Shown piece by piece: positions 48,701 through 59,300 of a stretch of DNA of 64,000 nucleotides. Location of the stretch: positions 14,465,479-14,529,478 of the forward strand of contig NC_036450.1 of NCBI RefSeq assembly GCF_002775205.1. The letters are read 5' to 3'. The stretch comes from Xiphophorus maculatus. Taxonomy: Eukaryota > Chordata > Actinopteri > Cyprinodontiformes > Poeciliidae. Both the position numbers and the translations under genes were made by a program. Under the pieces are notes generated by a model. It had not been told where the DNA came from and made no database searches. It saw only the letters and a list, made by a program, of their open reading frames with translations. The first letter of the stretch is position 1, and the number at the start of each line of letters is the position of its first letter.

Positions 48701-51700
48701 GCTGACAGTCTGATTTCCGTTGCTCATCATTTTCTCAAAAGCAAGACTCCCATCCCATAGATTTCTGTTAGTGTTGAAGGAGGCATATTTAGAGGTCAAC
48801 ACAGGTAAACATCAGCATTCAGAGCTCTACATAAAATATGCAGGTTTGGATGAGAAAATCATGTAGAATTACCCAAGAATGCGAGCAAAGTAGATGCAAA
48901 TGCCGTTGTGTTTTCCGGAGAAAATCACCTCAGGACCAGCCGACATCGGAGTGATGGGTGCAGATCCAGACTGCATCGGTGCAAATGGTGTTGTAAACGC
49001 AGGAGGCACCACACCTGAAACAGGTAATGAAAATAAATTAAAATAAATAAATTACGTCCTTTCGTAGTGTGAACGGGGTTTTAAATTTTATGACAACAGT
49101 TTTATTTTTTTAAACAAAGATAGATCTCCAACTAAGCCTCTCCCAATAAGCAATTAATTAATTGATCACAATATAAATTAAAATAAGATCAAAAATTTCC
49201 ATTCTGATTAATATTTTTCGAAAGGCAATACGTAACTGATTCGGTTGTGTGTAGTTTTCATTTCCTTCTTATTTATCGTTTTTGGTTGTCATGTTTTATT
49301 TATTAAATATCTTCCATTTCCAATTGCTGAGTTCTTTCCAAAATGAAAGTTCATTAGTCTTTGAGAGGGCAAACTTGCATTATTATGCCTTTTTCAATAT
49401 TTTACTACAAAATGGTCTCAAAACAACATTTTCATTTATTGCATTTATTTCAGGGACGATTTATCACCCAGCAAAATATATTATTGCAACAGATCTATCT
49501 CCAACAAATCTTTACACTAACCCGGTGCTGGAGAGCTCATCACAGGCCCAACAGTACTGGGTGTTGCCATGGCAGCAGGAAATCTCATCTGTGCTTCTCC
49601 TCCATATCTAATCCCAACACACAAAAGAAAGAACCGTCTTTAGCGTCCACATAATGCGAACAATCATGGCTATGCAAGGGCAAGAATCATTATCTGACCT
49701 GAAGAAAGCTCTGGTGGCCCATTGGGAGACCTCTCTGTCACAGGCAGCGTTGGAACAAGCCAGGATGAGTGCTGTGGCACAGGCCTGCTCCTCCTGAATA
49801 AAACAAGATAAATATATAGATGTATGATTACGAGATGTCTGAATTTAATAGTTGTAAAACGTTTGCTGATTATAACATGTTGCTTACATCTGTGCATAAT
49901 GAAGGTTCAAAACAACACATCAAGGTTCTTTAAGCACCAACAGCAGCAGAAAAGCACTTTACCCTGTGCAGCTTGAAGAAGCGCTCAATATCCTCACTTT
50001 CTCCTGCAGCGCAGCTGACCAGGAGGTGGCGCAGCTGATCAACCGGACGCAGCTTCTGAAAGATGTGGCTTCCCTGAAAGGTAGAAAGAGTTCAGAAGAA
50101 ACTCTTAAACTAAGATTAAATTTCAAAGTGATGAAGAGTGACTGCGTTTTTAACCTTTGCAGAAAGAAGGACGAATTTCTGCGCGGGAATGTTGTGCTGT
50201 TGGACGACCACAGGTGAATCTGTGATGGGGATATGCTCCTTGTTCAGAGGAGTAAAAATCTTGGGAGGCTTCTCATCGTTAAGGGCACAAAGAGCCCAAG
50301 AATGTCCATCAACATTAGACATCATCTGCAATAAAATGTACAAGAAAATATACATATTATATTTAATATGTAATAATATTTGGAGCTTTTCACACTAGAT
50401 CTCAAATCGCTGTGTTTTCATTTTGGTTTGCTGACATAACATGTAATTAGTGGTTTTTAACAGGAGTCGATTTTAATGCAGATTTTCTTTAATTCAGATG
50501 AGTTCTAAAAAGCTCAGGTAGCCCCAAAGGTGCCAATGCATTTTAATTAATATTTATTGGAAGCATTTTTTGTAGCCAACAAATAGCTTCGGTTACATTT
50601 ATGATATTTTCACACATTTCACCTTAAAAGCAGCAGCTGAATCACTAAAGACCCACAATGAATACATAACATGGTGAGTAAATAACTTCTTAAAAACTGA
50701 TTGTAAATAAGTGGTTTACCTTTATCCTGGATAAATACAGGTTAAATAAATTATAAATGGAGCTAAAATGTATCCACTACATACAAGTCTCCTTATTTGG
50801 ATATTCTAATTTCTAATTGTTTGTTATATGCAACCTGAGTTTCCATCAAGGGTTTCTTGAAGGGAAAGGAGTCGTGGTTGATGCACCACAGAATATCACT
50901 GTCCTCTGTCTCCGAAGCAGCCAGGAGGAGAACACCTGCAGCATTAGATGTTTAATTTCACATCAACAGCAGTAACAGAAATCAGACAAACATAGCTAAA
51001 TTTGGGAATCACATTTGGTCTCCAACCTTTGCTGTGCAGAGCTTTGTGGATTTTGGAGGGCTTCTGCAGTGTGGAGGAGGCGGAAAAACCCGGGGGCAGC
51101 CGAACATGGATCAACGACAGCAGGCTCGGGCGAACAGCAATGTGCTTCTGGTGCTGAGGTGCAAAAGGCGCGGTAGTGAAGTACAGGCGCACACCTACAA
51201 AAAAAACAAAGTCACTACAAACGTCCAAGAAAAAAATAAAGATCGGTCTCCTAACATCAAATCTTTACCTGCATGAGTAACGGCAAGCAAGTGGCAATCC
51301 GAGGACTCTGATCTGTCAATGACTGAGATTTGGACGATGGGTTTGAAGACCGAACGATCAATTGTCCTAAAAACAAAGTTGTAAAAAAACAAAGTTGGTC
51401 AGAATGTGAGATAACTGATCGACGCAAAAGGAACAAACCTGCACACCCCAACATACCGAGCAATGTTTCCTGCAGCCGCTATGATGGAGCTCTGCGACAT
51501 TGTCGCTACACGACTCATCCCTTGGCCATCAGCACCCAGATCATACACCTAAAAAAAAGAGAAATATTTTAGCTCATTGCAGAATTTTCACAACCTTTTT
51601 GTGAAGATTGTAATCCAAATAACTAAAAGTAATAATCTGGATTCACTTGAACAGTTATTTAACACAACTCTGGAGAAACATTTTATGGTCAATTCCCTCA

Positions 51701-54683
51701 ATGATGAGAGCAATGTTTGGAGTTGTTGAGGAGAGTCTTTCAAACCTAGCAACAGGGTAGCAATTGCAAACAACATGTGGTTTGCTTGCCATTACGTCCC
51801 TTTTTAACCTCAAAATGTAAAAGCATTAAGGCCTTCTAACTTCAATCATTTGGAGCTCAACACCAAAATAATTCATTGAAATACCAAAATAAACATTCAG
51901 AATCCTGTGGAAAACATCTTTGCTAATAAAGATTTGTATTACTGTGGAAGAGATTTAAAATCCTTTTTAGCACCTAATTTTTAAATAAATGTTCACTTTT
52001 TCCACAATTTTATGCCCCTTTCATATAGTTTCATTATCTTTAGACACCCATCTTATTTCCTTTCAGAACAAAATTCTTATTTAAATAAAAAGAACTTCAC
52101 ATCTAAATCTGAAAGAGGTGAGAATATTTTGGGCTTATTTTTAGATGATTGAAACTTGCAGAGTTGGGTGCCCCAGCAGGAAAATAATTACAAACACGCA
52201 TCAAAACTAGTTTTGAAACAGAATAAGAAGGTCAGCATTAACCCTCCAGAGATCTATTATAAATTAAAACCAATTCTTCTTTTTAAAAATCCCTGAAATT
52301 ATTTGCCTCAACCTGAAAACAGAACAGCTGAAAAGCCTCTTTCACAGCTCAAAATTCAGGTCTCAAGGGGGTATATAAACTTCTGATCAGAACTGCATTC
52401 ATACCTGTAGGACGTCTTTCTCAGAGCGGGTGAAGAGCGTGTTGCGAGAGTTATCGATTGCAATCTGCACAATGGGATCTGTGGAGTACAGGGCCAAAAA
52501 CAGAATCATCAAACAGAAACGTTTGACTGCCAAAATTCATTTCATGTGAAAATGTGTTCCTTCTTCTCACCATCTTCAGAAAAAGAAAACTGGAGCACAG
52601 AGGGAATGAGGAAGGACAAAGAGCTTTTGGAGTGGTTAATTTTTCTGCAGCGTTGGCTGAGCCAACCTGCCTCTGCCTGGTAAGCTATCTCATAGAGACA
52701 ACCGTCCTTTCCTGCCATGAAGATGCGCCCCAGATCCGTAGAGGTGATAGACAGGATGTAGGTGTTGTCTGTCGGGATTGAGAAGAGGGGGTCCGGTAGA
52801 AGCTGCATCCCACCAGACATGCTGTCATTTAATGCTGTAAAAGATGCAGACACAAAAATGTTTAATATGTTACCTTGGTTTTATTTACGGTAGTTTGACC
52901 AAATCTTAATAAAAATAGGCACCAATATAAAGCTTCTGGCTGCATTTTTTAAAGGTTTAATCCACATGAACCCTGAAGGTATGACTTATACAAGTAACAC
53001 TCAGAAACATCAAGAAAAATTCAATGATCCAATAAATAGGACAAACTTACCAGCTTGGCTCTTGGGGAAACTCAGTCCAAGGATCACTACATCCACAGAT
53101 GTGGCTAAAACCAGGAGGTAGTGGATATGTGGCTGTAAAATCCCTGAGAAGACAAAGGAAAAAGATCTCAAACTCAAATAAAAAGGAAAGAAAAATACAG
53201 ATACAAAAAGTATTTGCCCATACCTTGTTTTGGTCTAACAAGACCCACAGCTAGAATCGTTTCAATTAGGCCATCAAAGTAGGCCACATCTCCCCTATAA
53301 ATACCACAAGAAAGGAAGAGACAGACATTATAAACCAAGGCTCAAATGGAATTGGTGAGGACCAATAATCTATTTCAGCAGGCTTTGAGAAACCTTTCAA
53401 ATGACTGCATCTAATAATACCAACCCATCTTCGTAATTCCACATGAAGATATCGTTGTCGATTGTGAGCCACGCTCGCGAGATCTCAGGAAAAACTCCCA
53501 TCATGCAATTAAATTGCATATCTATAAGACAGTTAAGCTGAAAATCGAAAAGGAGGAAACAAAACATGCTTATCTGGTATGAAATTGCAGGATAACCATT
53601 CCTAAATGACTGAAAGGATACGGCTGAACTGCTCCACCAGTTCAGGCGGCAGTGGGACTCTTCTGACTGCGCTGAGTTCTGGGAGGTTTGGTACGCTGAG
53701 CAGGCCGGGTCCCTGGAGAGGGTAGTCCATGTCCGACACTCCAGAGATGGACGGCATGTCTGTTAATGAATAAATAAAATTAAGAAATGGCTCAGTCTGT
53801 GTATAACTTGATTTCTCAGCTCAAACATAAACAGAGCTGCACAATGTATTGCAAAGGAATGCTTGAACATAATAATAACTGGTTGGATATTATCCTATAT
53901 GCTAATGTTATTTCTGCTCAGAAGGACACACTGTAAAAGAAGAATCGGGAAAATAGGGTTTATCATAATAAATATGAGGCCAAATACATTATTGAATTGG
54001 AGTGTTTATGTGGATGTCACCGAAAATGCCTTCCAAATACAGAATAGCAAATCACTTGCAAGATTGCACAAATTGATTTTGTGGTGACTGCAATTTGCTA
54101 TGGTGTGCAAAAGGGAGTCTTAAATTTGAATCTACATTTCATGTCTACATGCTAAAATGTTAAGACATTTCATTCGGCTGCCCAGTTGGATCACAAAACT
54201 GATTTCATTAAATACACTAACAAAGTACTTGGTACTGAATGTTGCTTCTACAGGATCACACAAATACTTTATGTTTGCATTAATGAATGTATGCGTCAAC
54301 GATCTCATGTGGAGGGAATTGTTTTCATGTAAGCAAACAAATTACACAGAACCAAACTAATAGTGGAAAAGTCAGACACCCATTTAAGGAGGGATTAACA
54401 TTTCGAGTGTTTAACTGAGCAAATCATTTAATTTCTAAGAAGTTTAAAAGTAATCCCAATTGGTGTGAAGAGCTGTTTTCACTTGCCAGACCCGCCCATT
54501 TCTCCTATCTTCTGATGTTAGGGATAAAAATTCAGATTTACTGTGTGACGGGACGCTGAGCAGCTCGGACAGGTCAGGAAAGCAGCGGTCATCCTGCAGG
54601 TGTCTGTCTATCAACCGGGCAGAGTTATCCAGCGCCTCGGCGAGCGCGGCTGCGGGGCTGCTGGCTCCAGCGACGGACGGCAT
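39770..54683 (-). CDS. nup155: Nuclear pore complex protein Nup155, complete, 33 coding exons
   Basis: Inner-ring scaffold nucleoporin, needed for assembly of the pore and nuclear envelope. I reconstructed 33 exons with GT-AG borders and unbroken phase, 1367 residues in all (human about 1391), collinear with human NUP155 over the whole length. The N-terminal third is a beta-propeller and the rest an alpha-helical solenoid; exon lists are in the two entries that follow. Start: ATG at 54683 ([18 protein letters not shown]), matching the family N-terminus; an upstream in-frame GTG is not needed. Stop TGA at 39770-39772 after QAKLEKLH. Introns are mostly 80-900 nt, and several hold DNA-transposon relics. 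No frameshift or missing exon was seen. Confidence 0.97.
40370..40799. mobile_element. hAT-type MITE in nup155 intron 32
   Basis: The 430-bp element has inverted ends TAGGCCTGTC and GACAGGCCTA. It is flanked by GTGACAGT (40362-40369) and GTGACACT (40800-40807), an 8-bp target duplication with one mismatch. Inner motifs 'caataatcaataaatc' and 'ttatcgtccagcaaaa' belong to a MITE family very common in teleosts. It lies 14 bases inside the intron. Confidence 0.88.
43330..43720 (+). repeat. Possible Tc1-like relic in nup155 intron 25
   Basis: 'gcagttccagtcagaagtttgc' near 43445 resembles the terminal repeat of fish Tc1-like transposons. The rest is eroded and unbounded. Confidence 0.35.
44690..45370. 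repeat. Eroded MITE-like relic in nup155 intron 21
   Basis: It starts with 'gattattgaaataatcgtcaac' and 'aatagattaatcc' and ends with 'aatcatcagaataatcaatg' and 'ggttgcagcaa', a pattern typical of an abundant teleost hAT-like MITE. Target duplication is not clear. Confidence 0.5.
49133..49497. mobile_element. Second, older copy of the hAT-type MITE, in nup155 intron 15
   Basis: The 365-bp element is flanked by perfect TCTCCAAC 8-mers (49125-49132 and 49498-49505). Its inner motifs 'ggtctcaaaacaacatttt' and 'gatttatcacccagcaaaat' match those of the 40370 copy ('ggtgtcaaaacaaca' and 'aatttatcgtccagcaaaat'), and the ends are more diverged (TAAGCCTCTC / AACAGATCTA). It lies 24 bases inside the intron. 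Confidence 0.82.
50155..54683 (-). other. nup155: nup155 exons 1-12, beta-propeller part
   Basis: Exons: 54542-54683, 53622-53759, 53425-53521, 53224-53294, 53051-53143, 52571-52834, 52405-52478, 51457-51548, 51269-51366, 51027-51194, 50835-50935, 50155-50325 (residues 1-503). Conserved stretches include [103 protein letters not shown] and [14 protein letters not shown]. Confidence 0.95.
51580..52400 (-). repeat. Tc1-like relic filling nup155 intron 7
   Basis: The right end 'gtatataaacttctgatcagaactg', read in reverse, matches the 'cagttctgatcagaagttta' style of terminal repeat of fish Tc1-like elements. No transposase frame remains. Confidence 0.45.
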
Positions 54684-56389
54684 GGCAGGGAAACCCACCG
54701 CTGACTAACCTGGGAGTCGAGCAGAGACGTGTCTGAGCAAATTAAAATATTTTATGAGTCAAAATATGCCAATGCTAGCAAGTTAATATAGCGCCGGTTA
54801 GCTGTATACTGGAGTTATGCGTGCAGTACGTAGCATACAAGCTAACAATTAGCTAAATGTCAAAAACAGTGTTCTTAAAAGTGAATTAGTTAGTTTACCA
54901 GGATGCTAATGTTCCGCGCGGGCCTGACTTTGTTAACTGATGCGTTTTGTTGCGTCTATTGTGCTGCAAATTTAAACAAAAACACCCGGCATACACACAC
55001 AAGCAACTAACAACCCGCCAACCTCATGCGCGGAAGTTTTCTTCTTTACTTTCTAAATGACTTGCTGTTTGAGATCGAGAAAAGGTGGTGCTGCCACCCA
55101 GTGGTCTGAACAATCAGACCATTATTTAATGGTAGTTGGCAAGTAATGTTTTGGTGCATTACCGCCACCTACTGGCATGGAGTGTGAGCAATCATATTGT
55201 TCTAAAAGACGTACTATTCTTTACAGTACAGTATTTATAAGAAAATGTACTACATACGTAAGTAAACAATAGGAAACATTTATGTGCTGATAATATTTAT
55301 CATAGCCAGTAGAGTAGTCCTTTAATTGTTAATAACCTTTTCCTTTATCTCTTCTTAAAAAAATCATAGGATTTTCATTGCTTTTTCACATCTTTTTAAC
55401 CAGTTTAGGAAACTGTGATTCTGTGTCTCACTCAGGCAAAAAAAGACTTCTGAAATTCATTAATCCACCAATAATGTCTACAAATAACAAACTTGAATCT
55501 GTTGTCATTTTGATACTGCGCCTCCCAGAAACACAAACAAGAAGTAGTAAAGATAACAATGTATCACAAACTCAACATAAACACAAATCAGAAAACTTTT
55601 TGCACATTCAAATTAGAGCTACCATTAACTATAACCTTAATTTTAAAACTAGTCTTGTTGGTTTTAAAATCCAGCTTTAAAGAAGTCTGATCATATAGAC
55701 AACAGGAGATAAGTAGCTGAACAAAGCACAGATAAAAAAGAGAGTCCAGGGAGAAAAAATGTCAAAGTATTTCTGCAAAAACTAATGCAGTACGTAACAA
55801 GGAATAAGAAAGATCTACCACAGGGGTGGTAGGAAACTTAATTGTTGCCCTGTGCTATAAAACACTAAATCAACTGTATATTAAAACAGTATTAGCACAG
55901 ATCCTGTACCGCTTTCTCCATAAACAGCTCGTGCCAAAAATAACAGAGATGGTGCTACACCATATTTTTTAATAACAAGACATGAAAATTTGCTGGACTT
56001 CACATCAAGTAAATAAATTTATCTGGATCTAGTTATAATTCCAAAAAAACACTTTATTAAGAACATCATCAATACACTAACTTCCAACATTCAGCTTGTT
56101 TTTTTTTGTTTTTTTATTACAGAATTATGTTCAGATATAAACATGTTTTTTAGTTAAACTATGATACAGCGGGAGTAAAAATCAAACATCCAAGTTGCTG
56201 CACAACAGCGAAGGAACTCCCACACAATGTTTTCACAAACATTTTCTTCTCCGTTTCTCGTGTGTTAACTTAAACATCAGCATTTCAAAAAGATTTCCGC
56301 CACCAGAGCCTTAAATCTAAGTGTGAATGTTGTCTCTGAAGGTAACATAGCAGATCCAGAGATGCTTCGAGGGTCGTTCATTTTTGTTA
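54684..56389. other. nup155 5' flank and nipbl 3' UTR
   Basis: Right after the nup155 start the sequence is mildly GC-rich, with CCGCGCGGG near 54914, consistent with a housekeeping promoter. Around 55080-55200 are two short 'gccacc..[ac]ctggt' phrases of a common fish repeat. From about 56040 to 56389 lies the nipbl 3' UTR. No further gene is seen. Confidence 0.5.
56113..56118 (-). promoter_or_regulatory. Candidate nipbl polyadenylation signal
   Basis: AATAAA on the minus strand 270 nt after the nipbl stop; a second AATAAA lies at 56053-56058. Which one is used cannot be told. Confidence 0.45.
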
Positions 56390-59300
56390 TTAACTCTTTG
56401 ACCCATCCTTGGCCGCGTACAGCGCTCGTAACGTCTGTGCCACTTTGTTCGTGAGCTTCTGTCCGCTCGTCAAGGAGATTTTCTTGTAAATAATGTCCGA
56501 CTCCTTGATGCTGTCGACCCAAGGCACCTTTTTGCGACCGTCCCGTTTCTTCGCCACAGTCCACGGTCCAGAGTAAGATCCCGTCATCCAGTGTACACTG
56601 TAGCCGCTCCTGGTCTTCTGGACGATCTTGGCAATCTGCGGTCTGTCTTTGTATTTGGGGCGGCAGATGGCGACGATGTCCATTAGCTCCACCGTCTGAC
56701 CCGTGTCATCAGCAGAATCCATGTCTTTTCTTGGTTTCCGCTGTGGATTACATAGAACAATGTTAGTTTAAGCAGGAAGGGGCTCGCATGAATCTAGCAA
56801 ATAATTTTACAATATTTAACAGTGTTATTGTATTTTCATACATGTTGAAGTTGGGTTTCATGGCTTTCCCAAGATTCAAGACATTACACAACAGCTACAT
56901 AGTTTTAGGTTAAAGAATGCTCATGAACAGAGTTTACTAAGTTGTAACAATCATAACAAAACAAGCTAGTCATAAGGGAAAAGAATTGCCTCATCATTTA
57001 ATTCAATTCATTTCAAAAATACTTTATTTATCTCAGATGGAAATTACACCCATCTTCAAAGAGTTGCTGTGTATGTTGACACTGTTGCTAATAGGGTTGT
57101 TTGGTAGCAGTCAGTCCTCCAACATATGTGAAGAGGCCTCTGACAGAAGACTATTACTGTATGACAGACTTGTGTCTCAATTTCCATGCAGCAGAGCCAA
57201 AAACCTAAACTATTTGAGAATAGTGTCTTTTTTTTAATTGACCCCTATGTTTGATTATTACCAGGATTGTAGCATAAAGAAATTTACCTAAAAAAACATT
57301 TCACAACATGAAGCAGGCTAAAGGATGTGAAAAAAACAACAATACATCATACCCTGATGAAAAGGAACCGAGGAACAGATGAGAAACATAATCACTCTAT
57401 CAGTCTTCAAAGGATTACAAAGAAATTTCCAAGACTTTGCGACTCCAACAAACCACTGTGACAGCCATAATCAAGTCATTGTAGACTGGTAACATAAATC
57501 AAAAACTATTTTAATTTAACTTCATGGGATTGTCATTCTTACCGCAGGAGGATCTTCATCCTCACTCTCCTCATCATCTGTCTCTACTGGAGCAGTGTGA
57601 TTACTGTGGTTGTGATTTTGGGGTTTTGGACCCTTCAGCAGCGAATTGATGGCTTTGTTTCTGGCATTAGCATTTGCTTCGCCCCCATCCTCATCCTCTT
57701 CATCACGATCCAAGTGCTCCATCAGCACCTTGAACTATGAGACAAAAATCTGAACCAGTTAGTTCACCAGCCCAAGATGGAGGATATATTTTTTTAGGAA
57801 TGTTTTCCTCCTACAGATATCGGGAACCAAAATGAGAAAGGAAATTGTGCTTACATCCAAAAACTGTTTGACAATATTCCTCTTAGTTTCATAGCTGAGG
57901 TTTCTGTTGGCCACATCACTCCTCAGGTATTCCAGAGTTTGACGAGGGTTGAAATGCACCTTAGATTTCCTGTTCACTGCCTTGTCATAAACTTTGGCAG
58001 ACTCCGTCGGCGAGTACTTCTGGATTTTGCTGTAACACAAGCGAGATGTCCATAATAAAGCAAAACAAGTTCATAAAGTATCTCTACCAATGCCTCTTAC
58101 CTGTCTGAGAAGCCATACAGATTCTTTAGGTGTTGTTTGAGCACCAGCAATAGCAGGATCCCCTGTGAAGCACTGGCAAACTCCTGCAGAGGGGTGGTGT
58201 TTTCAGGCAGGCGGTCCATCACTGCTTCTTCATCGCCCAGATCTGAGTCAGAGTCACCGCCTCCAGGCTTCTTTCGCTTCCGAACTTCCTCCTCCTCTTC
58301 ATCGCTACTGCTGCTGCTACTACTGCTGCTGCTGCTGGATGTGCTGCTGCTCTTCTCTTCATCATCGTCCTCATCTGAGCTGTTTTTCCTCTTATGAGAA
58401 TGCTTCTTTTTTCTCTTCTTTGTCTTTACCTTCTTTTCATGTCTTACAGGCTCTTTCCGTAAACACTGCAAAAGTAAAAACATGCTAACTGGTTTAATAT
58501 GTAGAGAACTGTGCTTCATCAGAGTTTAAGACTTAATAAACCCAATCATACACTTAGAGCCACTTTTAACATCAAGCAGGAAAATAATAACAACAAGAGA
58601 ACAGTGCAAACCAGATATTTAGACATGCTTTTTAAAAAGGTGGACTGATCTCCTGTAGTAGTCTGTAATACAGGGGTTCTGAACAAGCCTCTGACTAAAG
58701 ACACTGTGGTTGCACAACAGTGAAGAGGGTTGTTTGAAATGTTTTTCATGTGGTGAATAATCTCTCTTTGCTCCATCATCTCCAGACTAGTCCCCAGATC
58801 AGAACCAGTTTTCTTTATCAGCATGTTGAGACTTTTGAAGTGGCTCTGATGTTGCCACACCAACAGGTGATGGCAGAACATATTTCATTCTCCACAACAG
58901 ACTTAATCAACATTTGTCTGCACACAAATAACTATATTTCGTATAAGCTGAATTATCAACAAGTCATATTAAAACAGAGATGCAATGCAAGCATTAATCT
59001 TGCATTTTATCAAACTGCTCCACATAAAAAAAATCATCCGGAGGAGCAAAACAAGAGTGTTTAAAAAAAGTTGTGGCTGTGTGTTTTGAGCCTCCCTACT
59101 GCAAAAAAAGCCGTGCAGCAATAAAAAAAAAAAGTTGCTGTCCCACTCCAAACGATACACAAAAACTCTTACCTCTTTGAAAGACTGGAGTAGGTTGCTG
59201 CCAGAGACAGACAGAGTAATGTCTATATGATGCATGATGAAAAGAGGTTCCTCCTGGGTTTGATAAGGGAAGCATGCCAGGTTGTCAGCTATGAACAGCA

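Larger units (their letters stand above)
39770..50073 (-). other. nup155: nup155 exons 13-33, alpha-solenoid part
   Basis: Exons: 49963-50073, 49699-49793, 49522-49607, 48873-49014, 48698-48764, 47762-47877, 46088-46191, 45814-45947, 45503-45694, 44504-44642, 44298-44433, 44062-44215, 43850-43954, 43057-43211, 42819-42948, 42613-42726, 41642-41762, 41442-41552, 41016-41152, 40814-40920, 39770-39908 (residues 504-1367). The segment encoded by exons 15-18 is the least conserved and shorter than in human, which accounts for most of the length difference. [39 protein letters not shown] and LNWDVGFV are strongly conserved. Confidence 0.95.

Noticed and set aside
54684-54698. An upstream GTG start for nup155
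   Set aside because: Vertebrate nuclear genes start at ATG, and the ATG at 54683 aligns with the family N-terminus.
58137-58488. Plus-strand open frames rich in Leu/Ser
   Set aside because: They are antisense shadows of the serine/acidic repeat in a nipbl exon.
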